Part shown: positions 34,049-46,410 of the stretch, piece after piece
Position numbering within the stretch: position 1 is the stretch's first letter
Layout: every line of letters starts with the position of its first letter
Assembly (NCBI RefSeq): GCF_958979055.1
Contig: NC_084886.1
Span: 14,728,154 to 14,792,153, forward strand
Length of the DNA stretch: 64,000 bases
Reading direction: 5' to 3'
Source: Alnus glutinosa
Taxonomy: Eukaryota; Streptophyta; Magnoliopsida; Fagales; Betulaceae
Program-made: the position numbers and the translations under genes
The notes under the pieces: model-generated
What the model was told of the DNA's origin: nothing
The model's database searches: none
The model's input: the letters and a program-made list of their open reading frames with translations, nothing else

Positions 34049-36157
34049 CTGACACATCTAGGGGTGGACGCGGGCCAAATTGGGCCGGATTTACATGTTT
34101 TCCACAACCTGCCCCGCATTGAGCGGGTTAGAAAATCGAGATCCGCAACTCGCATAGTGAATGGTCAATCTGCTAGGCCTTAGGTAGCACGAATCGATGA
34201 CGGATTCTGCGGGTTCGGGTATTCTATTGTTTTTTTTTTATTAAAAAAAAAAAAAAAAAAAAAATCTAGTCCCAAAACCAGGTGAGCTGTGGGCATATTT
34301 GAAATCTATTCTATTTTGAAATCCACTAGCCCGTCCTCATCATTCATCAATGAGAATGGTATGTAATCTACTAATCAAATTCTTTGAATATGCAACTACA
34401 AGCACGAGATTGAGGAGAAGAGATTTGAACATTGCTATATTGTAGTTCACTGCTAGTCTGCTCCTGATACAAACCTAGCAAAATTCAAAGTAACATATTT
34501 TTTTATATATATATGTATATCAAAGTAATATATATTGTAGTTCACTGCATGCTGCATCAAGAATCAAAACAAATTTTTTTTGATAAGTCAATAGCTAAGC
34601 AAAATAATGGACACAAAAAAATTAAAAGTTCCAACAAAAAAAATATATAAACTTGGACCAACAAAAATTAAAAGTTCCAACAAAAAAAGATTAGAAACTT
34701 AATCCAATAAATTTAAAGTTCCAACAAAGAAGATTAAAAACTTAGTCCAACAAATTTGAAGTTCCAACAAAAAGGAACAGAAACTTAGTCCAACAAAAGA
34801 ACAGAATCCGTAATTCAGTAGAATCAATGAACAAAAAAAAGATCAATAGTCCCATGATCCCATCAACAGCTGAATGCTCTAAACCAACAACAAAAAACAA
34901 GAAACCCTGCATGGCAACATCTCCAACTAATCATCTTCAAGCAAATGCTGACGTTCTTTAAAGTTATTTCTACAAAGGGGAATGAAAAAAAAAAAAAAAT
35001 TGATTTACAATCATAATTTAAATTTGATAAATAGATTAAGTGAATATTTAATTAATAGAAAGCTTACCTGATTCGAGCCTATAACTTCCCGCATCATCAA
35101 TTATCTATGAATCATAATCATTGCCACCGCTTATGGGTTTTGACCTTAACCAATTCTGTGAATATATCAAGGCTTCAACTGTTGTTGGAGCCAACAAACT
35201 CCGAACAAGGTCCAAAACACGCCTTCCAATGCTAAAAGTCGACTCTGAAGCAACCGTTGTAATGGGAATTGCTAAAACATCTCGTGCCATTTGGGCAATT
35301 ACTAAGAATTTGGTTGAGTTCACCTTCTACCAATTCAAAATATCAAAATTAACATTCATTTTCTCTACATCCTCTATCAAATACCGATCTAGTTCCGATT
35401 TACTTTCTACATCACTTTTAGAAGCCCAGTACTTATGGAACTTACTCATGAAGTGAAATGAATGGTCACTACTCTCTCTTTCATCTATTGTGGTTGACGA
35501 ATCACTACCATGATGAACTTGAGAGGAACTCTCACCATTGTTGTAATAGTGATCATATAATTTGTCCAAGTGGTACTTCAATTTTGTAATCATTCCAGTT
35601 GCTTGCTCAACACTGAGAACTTCTTTGAACCAATAATCTGATGAATCTGATTTGGTGCGTGGATCAAGAACAACCGCAACAAACATCAAGTTAACCTATC
35701 AAGATCTCCCCAATACTTGTTGTACTTCATCTTCATTTTCTCTGCCATGGCAATTAATACATAATCCCCACTCTCACTAAAAGCCTGTAAATGTGCTTGG
35801 ATGCCACAAATCTCTTGGAAGTACATATTAAATGTCACATACAAAGAACCCGAAAGTCGAATGGTCACATCATAAAAAAGTTTTAAAAACTTGAGAAAAA
35901 CCCTAAAATTTTCCAAATCCTCGAAAGTAGGAGGTCCCAAACCACTTCTCCCTTGCACTCCCTCAAACAACGTAGAAACAAAGTATCCATCTTCTTCTTC
36001 CATTAGATGTAAAGTATTTTGACATTTTCAGGGGCTTCTAAAATCTTATATGTGGAGTTTCAACTAATTGAAACATCAAGACACAACAAACCTTTAAACT
36101 GAATTTTTTTTGTCTCCATACAAGCCTTAAATTTCTCAAATCTTGAAGGTGAAGACT

Positions 36158-36356
36158 TGTAATGTCTAGGACATTTTGTAATAACTAAAACATGAAATTT
36201 GGGTAAATAATTAATTTAAGTTAATTTAGTGTCTTTAAAATGCAAGAGAATATTTTTAGGTTCAAAGAAAATAAATTACAAAAAGAAAAAAATTAAAGTA
36301 TTTAAATAAGAAATAGAAAATAAAAGAAAAGAAAATATAAAAAAGAGAAATAATAA

Positions 36357-36422
<66 letters not shown>

Positions 36423-36562
36423 TAAGAAGAGGCGCACAATTCATTAAAAGAAAAATTGGAATGAAGGGACGTACGACCCTTCACTTGAAGAGGCATGTGA
36501 GCTGCCTCTTTTAAAAAATAAATAATAGGTGAGGTGGCGCACAAACGTGCGCCCCTCACGTG

Positions 36563-36600
<38 letters not shown>

Positions 36601-36652
36601 AGAAGAAGAAGAAGAAGAAGTAGTAGACCTCTTTTCTAATCAAACCGTGAAG

Positions 36653-36687
<35 letters not shown>

Positions 36688-39329
36688 GGTTGGGGTTTCT
36701 CATTTTTCTTTTTTCTTTTTTGATAAGTGGAGTTTCTCATTTTTCTTTCAAGGTTTCCCATAGAAAAATCACAATCCACAAAGATTCAACGGTCCGATCT
36801 TCAATCCGTCTTCGAAAACGTAATCCTTGTACTCGGATCTATGTTTGCACCAATTATTTTGAGGTAAAACACTAAACTCATGTTCTTGAGATTTTTGGAT
36901 TAAAATCTTGAAATGTGAGTTTAATCCTCATTGTTCTTTAAGTGTTTGAGTTGTTGGAACTTGCTTGAAGCTACCCAAACCTTGGGTTTTGGTTTGGTGA
37001 TCTATTGGTAAGTTTTCTTCAAACCCTAACTTTTGGGTATTTTATTTAAGTGTTGTTTTATGAGTTTAACCCTAAGTAAATACTCATGGGTTAACATTAT
37101 TGTGGTTAGATAGCATTATTATGTAATAGGTTAGTGGAAATATAATTTGAGGATTAGTGTTTAATATTATGGGTAATTATTTAGGGTGTGATTTTTAATA
37201 CCTAACCCTAAGCAAATATTTTGGGTTAGTATTATTTTGGTTTAGTTAGTGTCTATCCATAAACTAGTGTTTTGGGTTAATAGGGTTGTGGTTAAATTAG
37301 TAAATAAGGCTTATGGGTGTCTGTTTGGAACCCTAGAAAATTCTATGAGTTTCTATGGGTTAGCTCTTGGAACAATTTAAGAGCTAAAAATGAGTCCAAT
37401 ATTAAAAAAATGTTAATAATGTGCAACATGTAATTTTACAGTGGCACAATGCAAGGGATAATTTAGGAAACCTAGTTGAGCCAAATCCGTGCAGCCAAGG
37501 TGAATATTCTACTCACTGAGAAACTACTATTTTTATATAGGGAAAAGTACACATAACCCCCTCAAACTACCACATTATTGTCAATGTACCCCTCAAACTA
37601 CCAATTGTGTCAATCTCCCCCCTTAAACTACCAGAAAATGTCAATGTCCCCCTAATGACAAAAATGTCCTTCATAAAATTATTAAAATAAAATAAAAACT
37701 AAAAAAAATTATTAAAAGAATATAAAATAACAAAAATTTATTCCAAAAAAAATAAAAAATTAAAACTGTTTATTATTTTTATTTTTTAAAAAAATAATTT
37801 TCATTTTTTTTTTCTTTAAAAAAAATTGTTCTTTTTTCTTTTTTTAATTTAATAAAAACAGGGTTTTTTTTTCATTTGTTTTATTTTTAAAAAATAAATA
37901 AATAAATTTCAGTTATTTTTTGTTTTTTCGTTTTTTTTTTTCTTTAAAAAAAAATTGTTCTTTTTCGGTTTTTAATTTAATAAAAACTGTTTTTTTTTCA
38001 TTTGTTTATTTAAAAAAATAATAATAAATTTCAGTTTTTTTTTTTCGTTTTTTTTAAAAAAAAAAAATTGTTCTTTTTCTTTTTTTAATTTAATAAAAAC
38101 TGGTTTTTCTTCTTTTTTTTTTCATTTGTTTTTTTAAAAAAAATAAATAAATTTCAGTTATTTTTTGTTTGCTTTTTTTAAAAATAAAAAATTTGTTCTT
38201 TTTTTTTTATTTGTTTTTGTTTTTTTTAAATTTTTTTAAAAATATTTCTTTTTTAGTTTTTTTATTGTTTTTTTTTTTTAAGTTTTTTAGTTTTAGTTTT
38301 AATTTTTTGAATTTATGAGGACATTTTTGTCTTATTTAAAAAAAATTAGGGTTATTTACGTCTTTTTGTTGGTCTTAGGGGGGACATTGACATTTTTTGG
38401 TAGTTTAGGGGGGGACATTGACACAATTGGTAGTTAATGGGGTACATTGACAATTGAGTGGTAGTTTGAAGAAGTTATGTGTACTTTTCCCATTTATATA
38501 TTATAAAATTACAAAATATATGTGTTTTATAAATCCGAACCGACTGTATGTTGACAATATGTTTTAGATGTTTTAAGTAGTTTCAATTATGTTAAAGTAT
38601 TAATGATGATTATGAGAAATGATGTGTGACTGAAAAGTGTGATTTGAACTGATTTGTAGGATTTGATTGTGAGCCATCGTTGGGATTTAAATTACGGAAA
38701 TATTGATTGAAAAATTGATGTGTTAAATTGTTTATGGATTTGTATTGAAAGCATGTGTTAAAGGCATAATTCAAAAAAGGAAATGTATTGTTTTAAGGCA
38801 TGAGCATATGAACGTATAGATGATGTTCATATGCTCATGATGATGTTCACAGTATAGATGATGTTCCTTTGGCTGCAAGTACTCCAGAGTTAGATGATAA
38901 TCCAGTAGCATTATATCTGGGATATTACGACTGAAGTCTGCAGTGTTAATTGTAATGGGATAGACTATGGTGTCCTCTCTTTTGGCATATTTTGTATATG
39001 GCTTGTGACATGGGTGTCATGTATTCTTTTGTATAAGCCATTCTTTTTTTATATGATGTAATGATGTTGAGCCTTAAATAGATAGACAAGTGTATGGCTT
39101 TTTTGTAAAATCAATAGGTTATGCTTTAGATGTGTGATTCCGCTGAAATTATGATGGTGTCATTATGTTTTCCGCTGTTAGATATAACTCTGATTATCAA
39201 GTACATGTTATGGGGCATGTGCCATATGTTAGCTGAGCGACAAATAGTCGTGCTACTGTGATGACTCATCTATTTTGTATGCTATATATATGTATAAAAA
39301 AAATTAAAAAAAAAAAATGGGTCGTCACA
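36158..39329. mobile_element. Solo LTR (about 3.2 kb with a nested element) inside the hAT transposase
   Basis: It begins TGTAATGTCTAGG and ends GGGTCGTCACA, with the 5-bp duplication AGACT on each side (36,153-36,157; 39,330-39,334). The hAT reading continues across it. It contains a (TA)n tract (36,361-36,418), long poly(A) tracts (about 36,561-36,598 and 36,651-36,684) with (GAA)n, and the nested element at 37,540-38,491. Without the latter the LTR is about 2.2 kb. No protein domain; the ORFs of polyphenylalanine or polylysine are low-complexity artefacts. The termini resemble plant gypsy LTRs. Confidence 0.82.
37540..38491. mobile_element. Terminal-inverted-repeat element nested in the solo LTR
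   Basis: The left end is GGGAAAAGTACACATAACCC, and the right end is its imperfect complement ...GTTATGTGTACTTTTCCC. The inverted similarity extends more than 120 bp (CCTCAAACTACCA / TGGTAGTTTAGGGG). The 9-bp flanks TTTTATATA and ATTTATATA differ at one base. The interior (about 37,680-38,310) is an extremely T/A-rich degenerate repeat with no ORF. Confidence 0.75.
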
Positions 39330-39412
39330 AGACTTCACATATTTCACTACATTTCGAACCTTCACAATAGAGTCACTAACCTCTTTTAAACCATCAATCA
39401 CAATAAGATTTA

Positions 39413-41861
39413 GGAAAACTACACTTTACCCCCTATTTTATTCACGGGCTGGCGATTTGGCCTCTAATATACCAAAATTGTTAGATGACCCTCCCAAACT
39501 TGCCAACACGTGGCAAAATTTACCTTCCGTCTAGTCGCTCGTTTGTTTGGACGGAATGTCAGTCACGTGCATTGCACGTGACCTTTTAATGCATATTTCC
39601 TTCCAAAATTGCCCCTGACCCCTAACTAACACTCAATCAACCATCCCACCACGTGTCATCCAATTAAGTCCATCCCCTTCAATCGGCTCCTCACCTCCGC
39701 GCTTTCTCTCTCTGCTCCAATACCACCTCCGACCGAAGAAGTAACACATTCGAAAGAAGGAAGCTTTGAACTTGGTGTACAAACTCTTCGAAAACGGGTG
39801 ATCCTTGAGTACATGTTTCTCGATTCTTCAAGTTTGGAAGATCACGTGTCTTCTGCTGCATGATATGGAAAGAAAACATGTCTTGATTTGGTGCATAGCT
39901 ACAAGTTGGAGAATAACGGGTGTCGATGCTACATGGATTTGGAAATGACATGTATATCAGCCCTGCCCTTTATGAAAAGTGCCATGAGCCTTGATTCTCA
40001 CCCATGGATTCAATGCTGCAAGTCTTTGTTTTTTTGGAGAGAAATTGTGAGAGTTCGGTCCTGCAGAAATTGAAAGAAACATGCACGTCGTGGAAGAATT
40101 AAATTTGCAGAAGGAGATATCGTGGAAGCCATGCATGAGAGATAAAGAATCCATGAATTGAGAAAGGAAGAAAAGAAGAAAATAGAAGCAATCGATTATT
40201 ACTCTGATACCATTTCACAAAACAGAGCAGAACATAGCCCCAAGAAAAGTCCCAAGTTTTATTGGAACAAACATGGGGTTGGAAAACTACACTTCATCAA
40301 AACGACAAGAAGCATTCAGTACACTCCCTTATTGAACTTACATAAAATTTATGAAAGGTAGGAACCGATCCATCTACATACATGAAACCTATGCACAAAA
40401 CACAATATGCCACTACCAACACCCCCCCATGTTAAGTATTTGAAGATGGCAAAGGTAAAGTGCTGCTTCTGGAGGGAGTTTTAGTTTAGGTTTTTGCTGT
40501 CCTTCATGGGATTGCAAACTCTTCTTCTAGTTCTTGGACAACGCTTAAAGACGAAGACGTTCCAAAGTCCGCGGTTCATCGCAGAAAAGGTAATTCAAAA
40601 TATTTCACCATCATGGGACATGGGATCTTTGATACCTTCTTTATGGAGTTATAGGTCTTATATTTCTGAATCTTCAACTTCAGAACTTACCACAAAGCTT
40701 GGAAATGCTAGGGTTATATCCCTAAAAAATAGGGAGAAAAAAAAAATGAAATGTCAAGGAGTTAGCTCAAGTAACTAGTTGTTTACATAACTACTAATCT
40801 AAAACTCGAAATTTCCACCAAATGGCTGCGGCGAGCTGAGTAACTAGTTAGTCAAAACAAGAAAATCCCAAGTTCTTGGGTGATCAAAAATTGAGAAACA
40901 CTGCGTAGAACTTACTTTAAATATGGCAAAGTCATGTTTTTTATCAGAGATGGATTCTTCAAGACAAATTCCTTCCACTCTTCTTGATCAATTTTTCCAT
41001 CACTTGCAAGATTCGAAAACTCCCCGGTGCTGGTGGTGCCGATCCTGAAGCAGGAGCTACAGATATAACACTGGAAATAGCATGGCAAATAACAGAGCCA
41101 AACATGGACATCAATAACGCAACGGATTTCTTACTTAGAGCCCATCAAAAAACCTGAGATATTCTTCTCGAATATCTGTTTATACTCTCTATTTTTTTAA
41201 TCCTCCCGGCGGCCAATCAAACACGTACATCTTATCCTCTTAATATAAGATAGTCTTGGTTAGGTGTTGATTCATGTATACTTGTTTTACTTTACTTGTT
41301 GTAATTTATGTAGCTTGAAGGATAACATGATGAATCTGCTGCTGTACGAAAACTTACCTTGACGTAAAACAGAGCATGATAGCAAAAAGTATCTCTCCCT
41401 CTCTCCAACTCGAGTAAAGGCTTCCCCTAAGAGGAAAATTCCATGGGTCTACCCCTAACAGATGCTCGACGTACTTGTTCTACGAGAATGCTCATGTAGA
41501 CCTGGACTTGAAGCTCAGTCCCACGCTAGAGTCGAAGCTCTTGAGCTGGCCAGCTAGGGCTAGGACGATCTTGGTGTCAGTGGTACTTTGGCAGGAGAAA
41601 TGTATACGTCGAGGGTACTACAGTAGACACATGAGGGTATAATATCTGACGAGGACGGGGTATTTTAGGAAGGAAAAATGCATTAAACAGACACATGCAA
41701 CGCACGTGACTAACTTTCCATCCAAACAAACGAGTGAAAGGACGGAAGGTTAAACTTGCCACACGTTGGCAAGTTCGGGAGGGTCATCTAACAATTTTGG
41801 TACATTGAGAGTCAAATCGCCAACTCGTGAATAAAACGGGGGGGTAAAGTGTAATTTTCCC
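39413..41861. mobile_element. Mutator-like element (Pack-MULE type) inside the hAT transposase
   Basis: Terminal inverted repeats of about 190 bp begin GGAAAACTACACTTTACCCC on the left and GGGAAAATTACACTTTACCC on the right (read inward) and extend through CACGTGCATTGCACGTGACC-like sequence. The flanks share ATAAGATTTA (39,403-39,412; 41,862-41,871), a 10-bp duplication in the MULE range. There is no transposase; the interior carries a fragment of a CBL gene (minus, 40,916-41,002) and other spliced-looking pieces (for example plus 40,494-40,778) that I cannot identify. Confidence 0.82.
40916..41002 (-). pseudogene. Captured calcineurin B-like (CBL) calcium-sensor exon fragment
   Basis: The 87-bp segment reads [12 protein letters not shown] followed by [17 protein letters not shown], the fourth EF-hand and following helix of plant CBL proteins (closest in wording to the CBL4/CBL8/CBL10 group). 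It is bounded by a pyrimidine-rich acceptor (CTTGCAAG) and a GTAAGT donor, so it looks like an intact exon with its splice sites. CBLs bind calcium and activate CIPK kinases. Only this exon was recognised, so it is a transduplicated gene fragment, not a gene. Confidence 0.8.
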
Positions 41862-42903
41862 ATAAGATTTAGTATGTGTACATAACACCTCATATGCATA
41901 AACTCATTATCCAATATAGCGCCCACCTTATCTCTATTTTTCCTCTTCAAGTACTCAATAGCAGTATCATTGGCACTAGCATTGTCAACCGTGACAGTAA
42001 ACATGCTATTAATACATCACTCAAGCATACAAGACTCTATCTTTTTTTCAATAGTCTCTCCTTTGTGATTAGGAATTAAAAAGAAATTTATAATTTTTTT
42101 ATATAAATTCCAATCACTATCAATAAAATGGCAAGTGACACACATATAATTAAGGTTTTGAACTGAAGTCCACATATCAATGGTAAGACAAACCCGAGCA
42201 TCAATTGTCAAGAACATTGTCCTAAGCTTTTCCTTCTCAAATATAAAGATCTTCATACAATCTTTCATCACAGTATAAGGGGAAGGAATTTTAAACCTAA
42301 ACTCAACCGTCTTCATGAAATTGTGAAACCCTTCACCCTTCACCCTCCACAAACTTAAAAGGCAACTTATCCACAATTACCATCTTAGCCAATGCCTCAC
42401 TTACTTTTTGAACATTATATTTCGCAATGACAAGATTGGCAACAGATCCTTCTCCCACTTGTCCTTCCTTCTTAGCATCAAAACTTAGCGTTGATTATGA
42501 CTTATCTAATTTGCCAAACTTACCAGGATATTTCTTGCAACTATTTTTGATATGTGATAACATGGATGAAGTACCTAGCCTTCTGGGGTGACAACTAAAC
42601 AATTTGCTACAGTAAATGCATTTTGATTTAGGATCTTCGGGATCACCCCCCCTCTACCTTGGTAAAATGTTCCCATACAATTGATTTTTGCACATTTGAT
42701 TTAGGTTTTGGTGGGAGAGCTTCAACTAAATTAGGATTCTGAGTACCAACATTACCAACACATTCAACATTCTCAGTATTAATGGGAGGCATAGTACTAT
42801 CTAAAGGACTAAGAGTATGACTAGATGAAGCCGGAGCACCAACAATAGAACCAATATTCTTAGCACCACTATTTGCATTACCAGCCATGAATCTACAATT
42901 AGA

Positions 42904-42935
<32 letters not shown>

Positions 42936-43693
42936 TCATCTAACAATTTATAAAATATTGAACTTTATATATATAAAGCTTCATAAGTAATACATATATA
43001 ATCCAGATAATTCGCATATAACCCAACCAACAGATTACATATACAATTAAATTTAGGATTCGCATAATTCAAAAAGATTCACCATGTTAAAAATTCACAT
43101 AAGGATTCATAACAAAAATTGATATAAGAGAATAAGTAAAAACAAATAATCTCTAAACATAGGATACAGGATGAAGTTGTTCAACATATAATTCTCTAAA
43201 CAATGCACATTATAACAATAAAGGATGAAAATGTTCAACTATAAAATAGTCTTACCAAGTAAATAAATAAAGTCTCTCAAATTTATTTTATACTCATAAC
43301 TACGATGGATTTCAATGTACTTCATATTAAGTCAGTGTCATATATAATCTTTTTTATTTCTTTGCAAAAAGAACAGATACACTCATTGCATCAAAACATT
43401 CAGAACATAACAAAACATACAAAAATAGCTCGATACACTATACTTTTTTCCATGCAAACAAAATATACACGGATTAAAATAAAAAACCACATCAAGATGA
43501 GATCAGATTTTGTTACCTGTTGATACTCTAAGACTGAAAGACTGAGGTTGAATTGAGGCGAAATCTACTAAAATATGTAAAAGAATTATTGTTAGAAACA
43601 TCAAACATGCTCAGAATAATCTTATTTGAAGACTATAAGATAATTTTGTTTTGAAGTATATCAAATAGAAACATCAAACATGCTCTGTTATTT

Positions 43694-43979
43694 TTTTTTT
43701 CAATGAATAAAAGCTTTTATAGAACAACAATCCAAATTCAACTCTCTAGTAAAAACTGGAACACAAATCAAACAAGGATTTCACCCAACAACACAAGCCA
43801 CTCACACCAAAGGCCAAAACAGCAGCCAACAACCAAATACATCACCGAAGGTTAAATTGAAAACAGAGCCATATAGACCTAAAAACACCAACTAAAAACA
43901 TCAAGTTCTGCAAAAACAGAACACACAAACTGCTACAAACAGCAAAACAAAAGGCCAACTACAGATGGAGATTCCATCG
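43694..43979 (-). mobile_element. 5'-truncated LINE fragment with 14-bp target duplication
   Basis: ATGCTCTGTTATTT occurs at 43,680-43,693 and 43,980-43,993. A T-run follows the first copy, i.e. a poly(A) tail on the minus strand preceded by AGCTTTTATTCATTG, a common plant LINE 3' end. The body is about 285 bp without a recognisable domain. Confidence 0.75.
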
Positions 43980-44060
43980 ATGCTCTGTTATTTGTCAAAT
44001 GAGTAACAGAGTAAAAAGTGTTAGAATAATTAGAATATAGTTTGAAAAGGAGCCATTTTT

Positions 44061-44061
<1 letters not shown>

Positions 44062-44106
<45 letters not shown>
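44062..44106. repeat. (GA)n microsatellite
   Basis: About 22 uninterrupted GA dinucleotides, in the 5' region of the hAT element. Confidence 0.95.
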
Positions 44107-44110
<4 letters not shown>

Positions 44111-45690
44111 CCTACCTATACCAACGGCCAGCGGTGGAAGTTGAAGAGTGAAGATTTCTTCAGCATAGAGGAGTCGAAGCATAAATTGTGTGGAAGATGA
44201 GTGATGGCCGACGGCCAAAGCTTTAAATAATGAAGCACCCATTAGATTTCAAATCCTAAACCGTAAAAGAAATCAAATTATTGGCTAGAAATTCTAGAAT
44301 TGGAAAGAATCAGTGAATCTTAGGTTTTTTTGGGGGAAAATCTGGTTTGATGATCAAAAGATGGATGGGTCATGGGGAGGCTCCGACTTTGGTTTGAGGC
44401 TTTGAGCCTTGAGAGTTGAGGGTTTCATGAGAAGTTTTGTTGGGAATCACTAATCAGAGTCTTAGGGGTTTTTTGGGGGAAATCAAAAATAGGGTGGAAA
44501 CGCAAGGCGGGGCGGGGCGAGTCTGCGGAAGGGAAAAAAATTAATACTGCAATCCACCCCAAATAACACGGATCATCAAATGATGGGTCCGCAATTTTCA
44601 ACCAAAGCTGCATATCCGTCCTTTGACGGGTCGGGTCGGTGCGGACCGGGTCGGTTTCACGAGTGCGGGCAGGTTCTGCTCACCCCTAAATACATCACTC
44701 TTCACTTACAGATCAAGCCCATATATTATTTTTCTACTTATTTACGTTGATGACATTATTGTTACGAGCCTCATTTCAAGTCTTCATTCTGACTTTGCTT
44801 TAAAAGATCTTGAGCCTCTACATTATTTTTTGTTTGGGAGTTGAAGCCAAACATGTCCAAGATGGGTTTTTACTGTCAATTAGACTCGTTACATTCATGA
44901 CTTGCTTCACAAGGCAAAAATAGAGGCAGTTAAGCTAGTAGCTTCCCCTATGTCTTCCACTGTGAAACTTTCACAGTTTGATGGAGATGCTTTTTTTAAT
45001 CCAACTCTATACTGCAACAATGTTGGCTTCTTACAGTATCTCTCTCTCACTCGCCCAAATTTTTCATTTGCCGTCAACAAAATCTGTCAATATATGCATT
45101 GTCCAACTATGCATCACTGGAGTGCTGTCAAAAGAATTTTGTGATATCTTCGCAATACAGCTCATCAAAGGCTATTATTTTGTCACAAATCCACCATGGA
45201 TTTGGATACATACAATGATGTTGACTGGGGTGGTTATCCAGATGATCGACACTCTACAGGTGGTTTCTATGTATTTTTGGGGTCCAATTTAGTTACGTGG
45301 AGCTCTGATAAACAAGCCACACAGTCTCGTGTTTTAGAACTAAGGCTGAGAATTGAGCCTTAGTCATTGCCACTGCAGAAGTTACGTGGCTTCTGTCCTT
45401 GTTGAGTGAACTTAGGGTTCTTCTTTCACATCCACCAACTTTGTGGTGTGATAACAAAGGTGCTACATACATGACTGCAAATCCTATGTTTCATGCACGA
45501 ACCAATGACTTACAAATTGATTTCCACTTTGTGCATGACAAAGTGGCATCCAAACAATTGCTTATAAAATTTATTTCATCTAAAGATCAACTTGCATATA
45601 CTTTCACAAAGCCCTTTCCAATTCCGAAATTCATCATACTCGGGGACAATCTCAACGTCAATTCTCTCCGGTTGAGCTTGGGGGGGCATA

Positions 45691-45935
45691 TTATGACACA
45701 AGATGATCACAATTCACAAGTCATTTGATAGCAATCAACAGTATAACCGTGTGCACCAAGGGAAGAATGAAAGAGATAAATATCAACAAGATAATCAAGG
45801 AATAGATATAAGATAAAAATATAGAACTTCAATTACAATTGTTGTACAATAGGTTTACCTCTTAGAGATACAATGGTGTAATGACTCTTATACTTTATTA
45901 ATAACAACACACGACTACTCACCAAAGTGCGGAGC
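45691..45935. other. Sequence following the copia polypurine tract
   Basis: Starts TATTATGACACAAGATGATC just after the polypurine tract, as a 3' LTR would, but no partner LTR is present and its end is obscured by the LTR at 45,936. Probably the decayed 3' LTR of the split copia element. Confidence 0.4.
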
Positions 45936-46410
45936 TAGAATATATATTGATACCGTATATTACGGTACTTTCCATATATTGTAAGATTTGATTTAATCCT
46001 CATTAATTGTAATTGATTATAATCAAATCAGATTTGAATACATTCAATTCTGATTTGATTATATTCTCTTTACATATCATTTTGTATTCTCTCTATATCC
46101 CTATAAATAGGGATAATTTGTTTTGTAAATCATTCGAGCAATAAGAGCATAATGTAGCCTTAGGACTTTACCTTGTAGATGTAGGTCATAGACCGAACCA
46201 CGTAAAATTCATTTGTCTATTTTATTATTCCGCAATCTTTATTTGTCATTTGTTTATGTTTTTTATCATGGTATCAGAGCTATAGACTAACGCCAGTGTT
46301 TGATCCAATGGTCCTGTGATTTATTTCTCTTGTTTATTTTTTTTTTCAATTTCTTGTATTTCAGTTTTCTCATCATTCCTCTGTTCGATCAATGTCCTCT
46401 GTTTCTTTTC
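45936..46410 (+). mobile_element. LTR plus primer-binding site and leader, plus-strand arm of an inverted pair
   Basis: The LTR (about 45,936-46,268) contains a TATA box (CCTATAAATAGGG, about 46,100) and ends TTTTTTATCA. It is followed immediately by TGGTATCAGAGC (46,269-46,280), the classic primer-binding site complementary to initiator-methionine tRNA, and 130 bp of leader. The 5' terminal bases differ from the minus-strand copy, so its left end is slightly truncated. Confidence 0.82.

Larger units (their letters stand above)
35105..42888 (-). pseudogene. hAT transposase (BED zinc finger / RICESLEEPER type), interrupted by two insertions
   Basis: Pieces in order: N-terminus with KSIVWEHFTKVEG, the start of a BED finger (42,888-42,643); TIDMWTSVQNLNYMCVTCHF (42,376-42,017), the RNase H-fold region; TVDNASANDTAIEYLK with MRCYVHILNL (42,004-41,870). 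After the MULE the frame resumes with DGLKEVSDSIVKVR, and after the solo LTR with PSRFEKFKACME. It continues with LRLSGSLYVTFNMYF-like sequence (36,003-35,686), VAVVLDPRTKSD (35,689-35,327) and the C-terminal dimerisation domain ARDVLAIPITTVASESTFS with EALIYSQNWLRS (35,323-35,105). The parts are collinear with hAT transposases. Besides the two insertions there are frameshifts, so the gene is dead in cis. Confidence 0.88.
34059..44688 (-). mobile_element. hAT DNA transposon, 10.6 kb including nested insertions
   Basis: Its ends are TAGGGGTGGACGCGGGCC and the inverted TGCTCACCCCTA, with adjoining GC-rich subterminal sequence containing CGGGTCGG-type repeats on the right. Imperfect 8-bp flanks, GACACATC and AATACATC, agree with hAT target duplications. 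The second is directly continuous with the right half of the copia reading frame. The element encodes a minus-strand transposase (35,105-42,888). The 3' side (34,160-35,100) is AT-rich with no ORF. The 5' side (42,890-44,688) holds a poly(A) tract, a LINE piece and a (GA)n tract. A truncated duplicate of its left end sits at 33,638-33,739. Confidence 0.85.
32640..45690 (+). pseudogene. Ty1-copia polyprotein fragment (reverse transcriptase-RNase H) split by an 11.5-kb insertion
   Basis: The left half (about 32,640-33,141) encodes ATEFLALMKNGTWNLV, YKWIFRIKRKPDRSIDRYKA and, after a frameshift, KALYGLNQAQRAWFSKL. The right half (44,689-45,690) resumes with NTSLFTYRSS and the catalytic YVDDIIVTS, then DFALKDLEPLHYF, LTRPNFSFAVNKICQYM and the RNase H piece LWCDNKGATYMTANP, ending near a polypurine tract (TTGGGGGGGCA, about 45,679). 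Joining the halves at TTCTGAC/ACATCACTC restores a normal copia reading across the break. Several frameshifts make it inactive. Confidence 0.88.

Noticed and set aside
36262..36763. ORFs of polytyrosine/isoleucine, polyphenylalanine and polylysine
   Set aside because: Translations of (TA)n, poly(T) and (GAA)n tracts.
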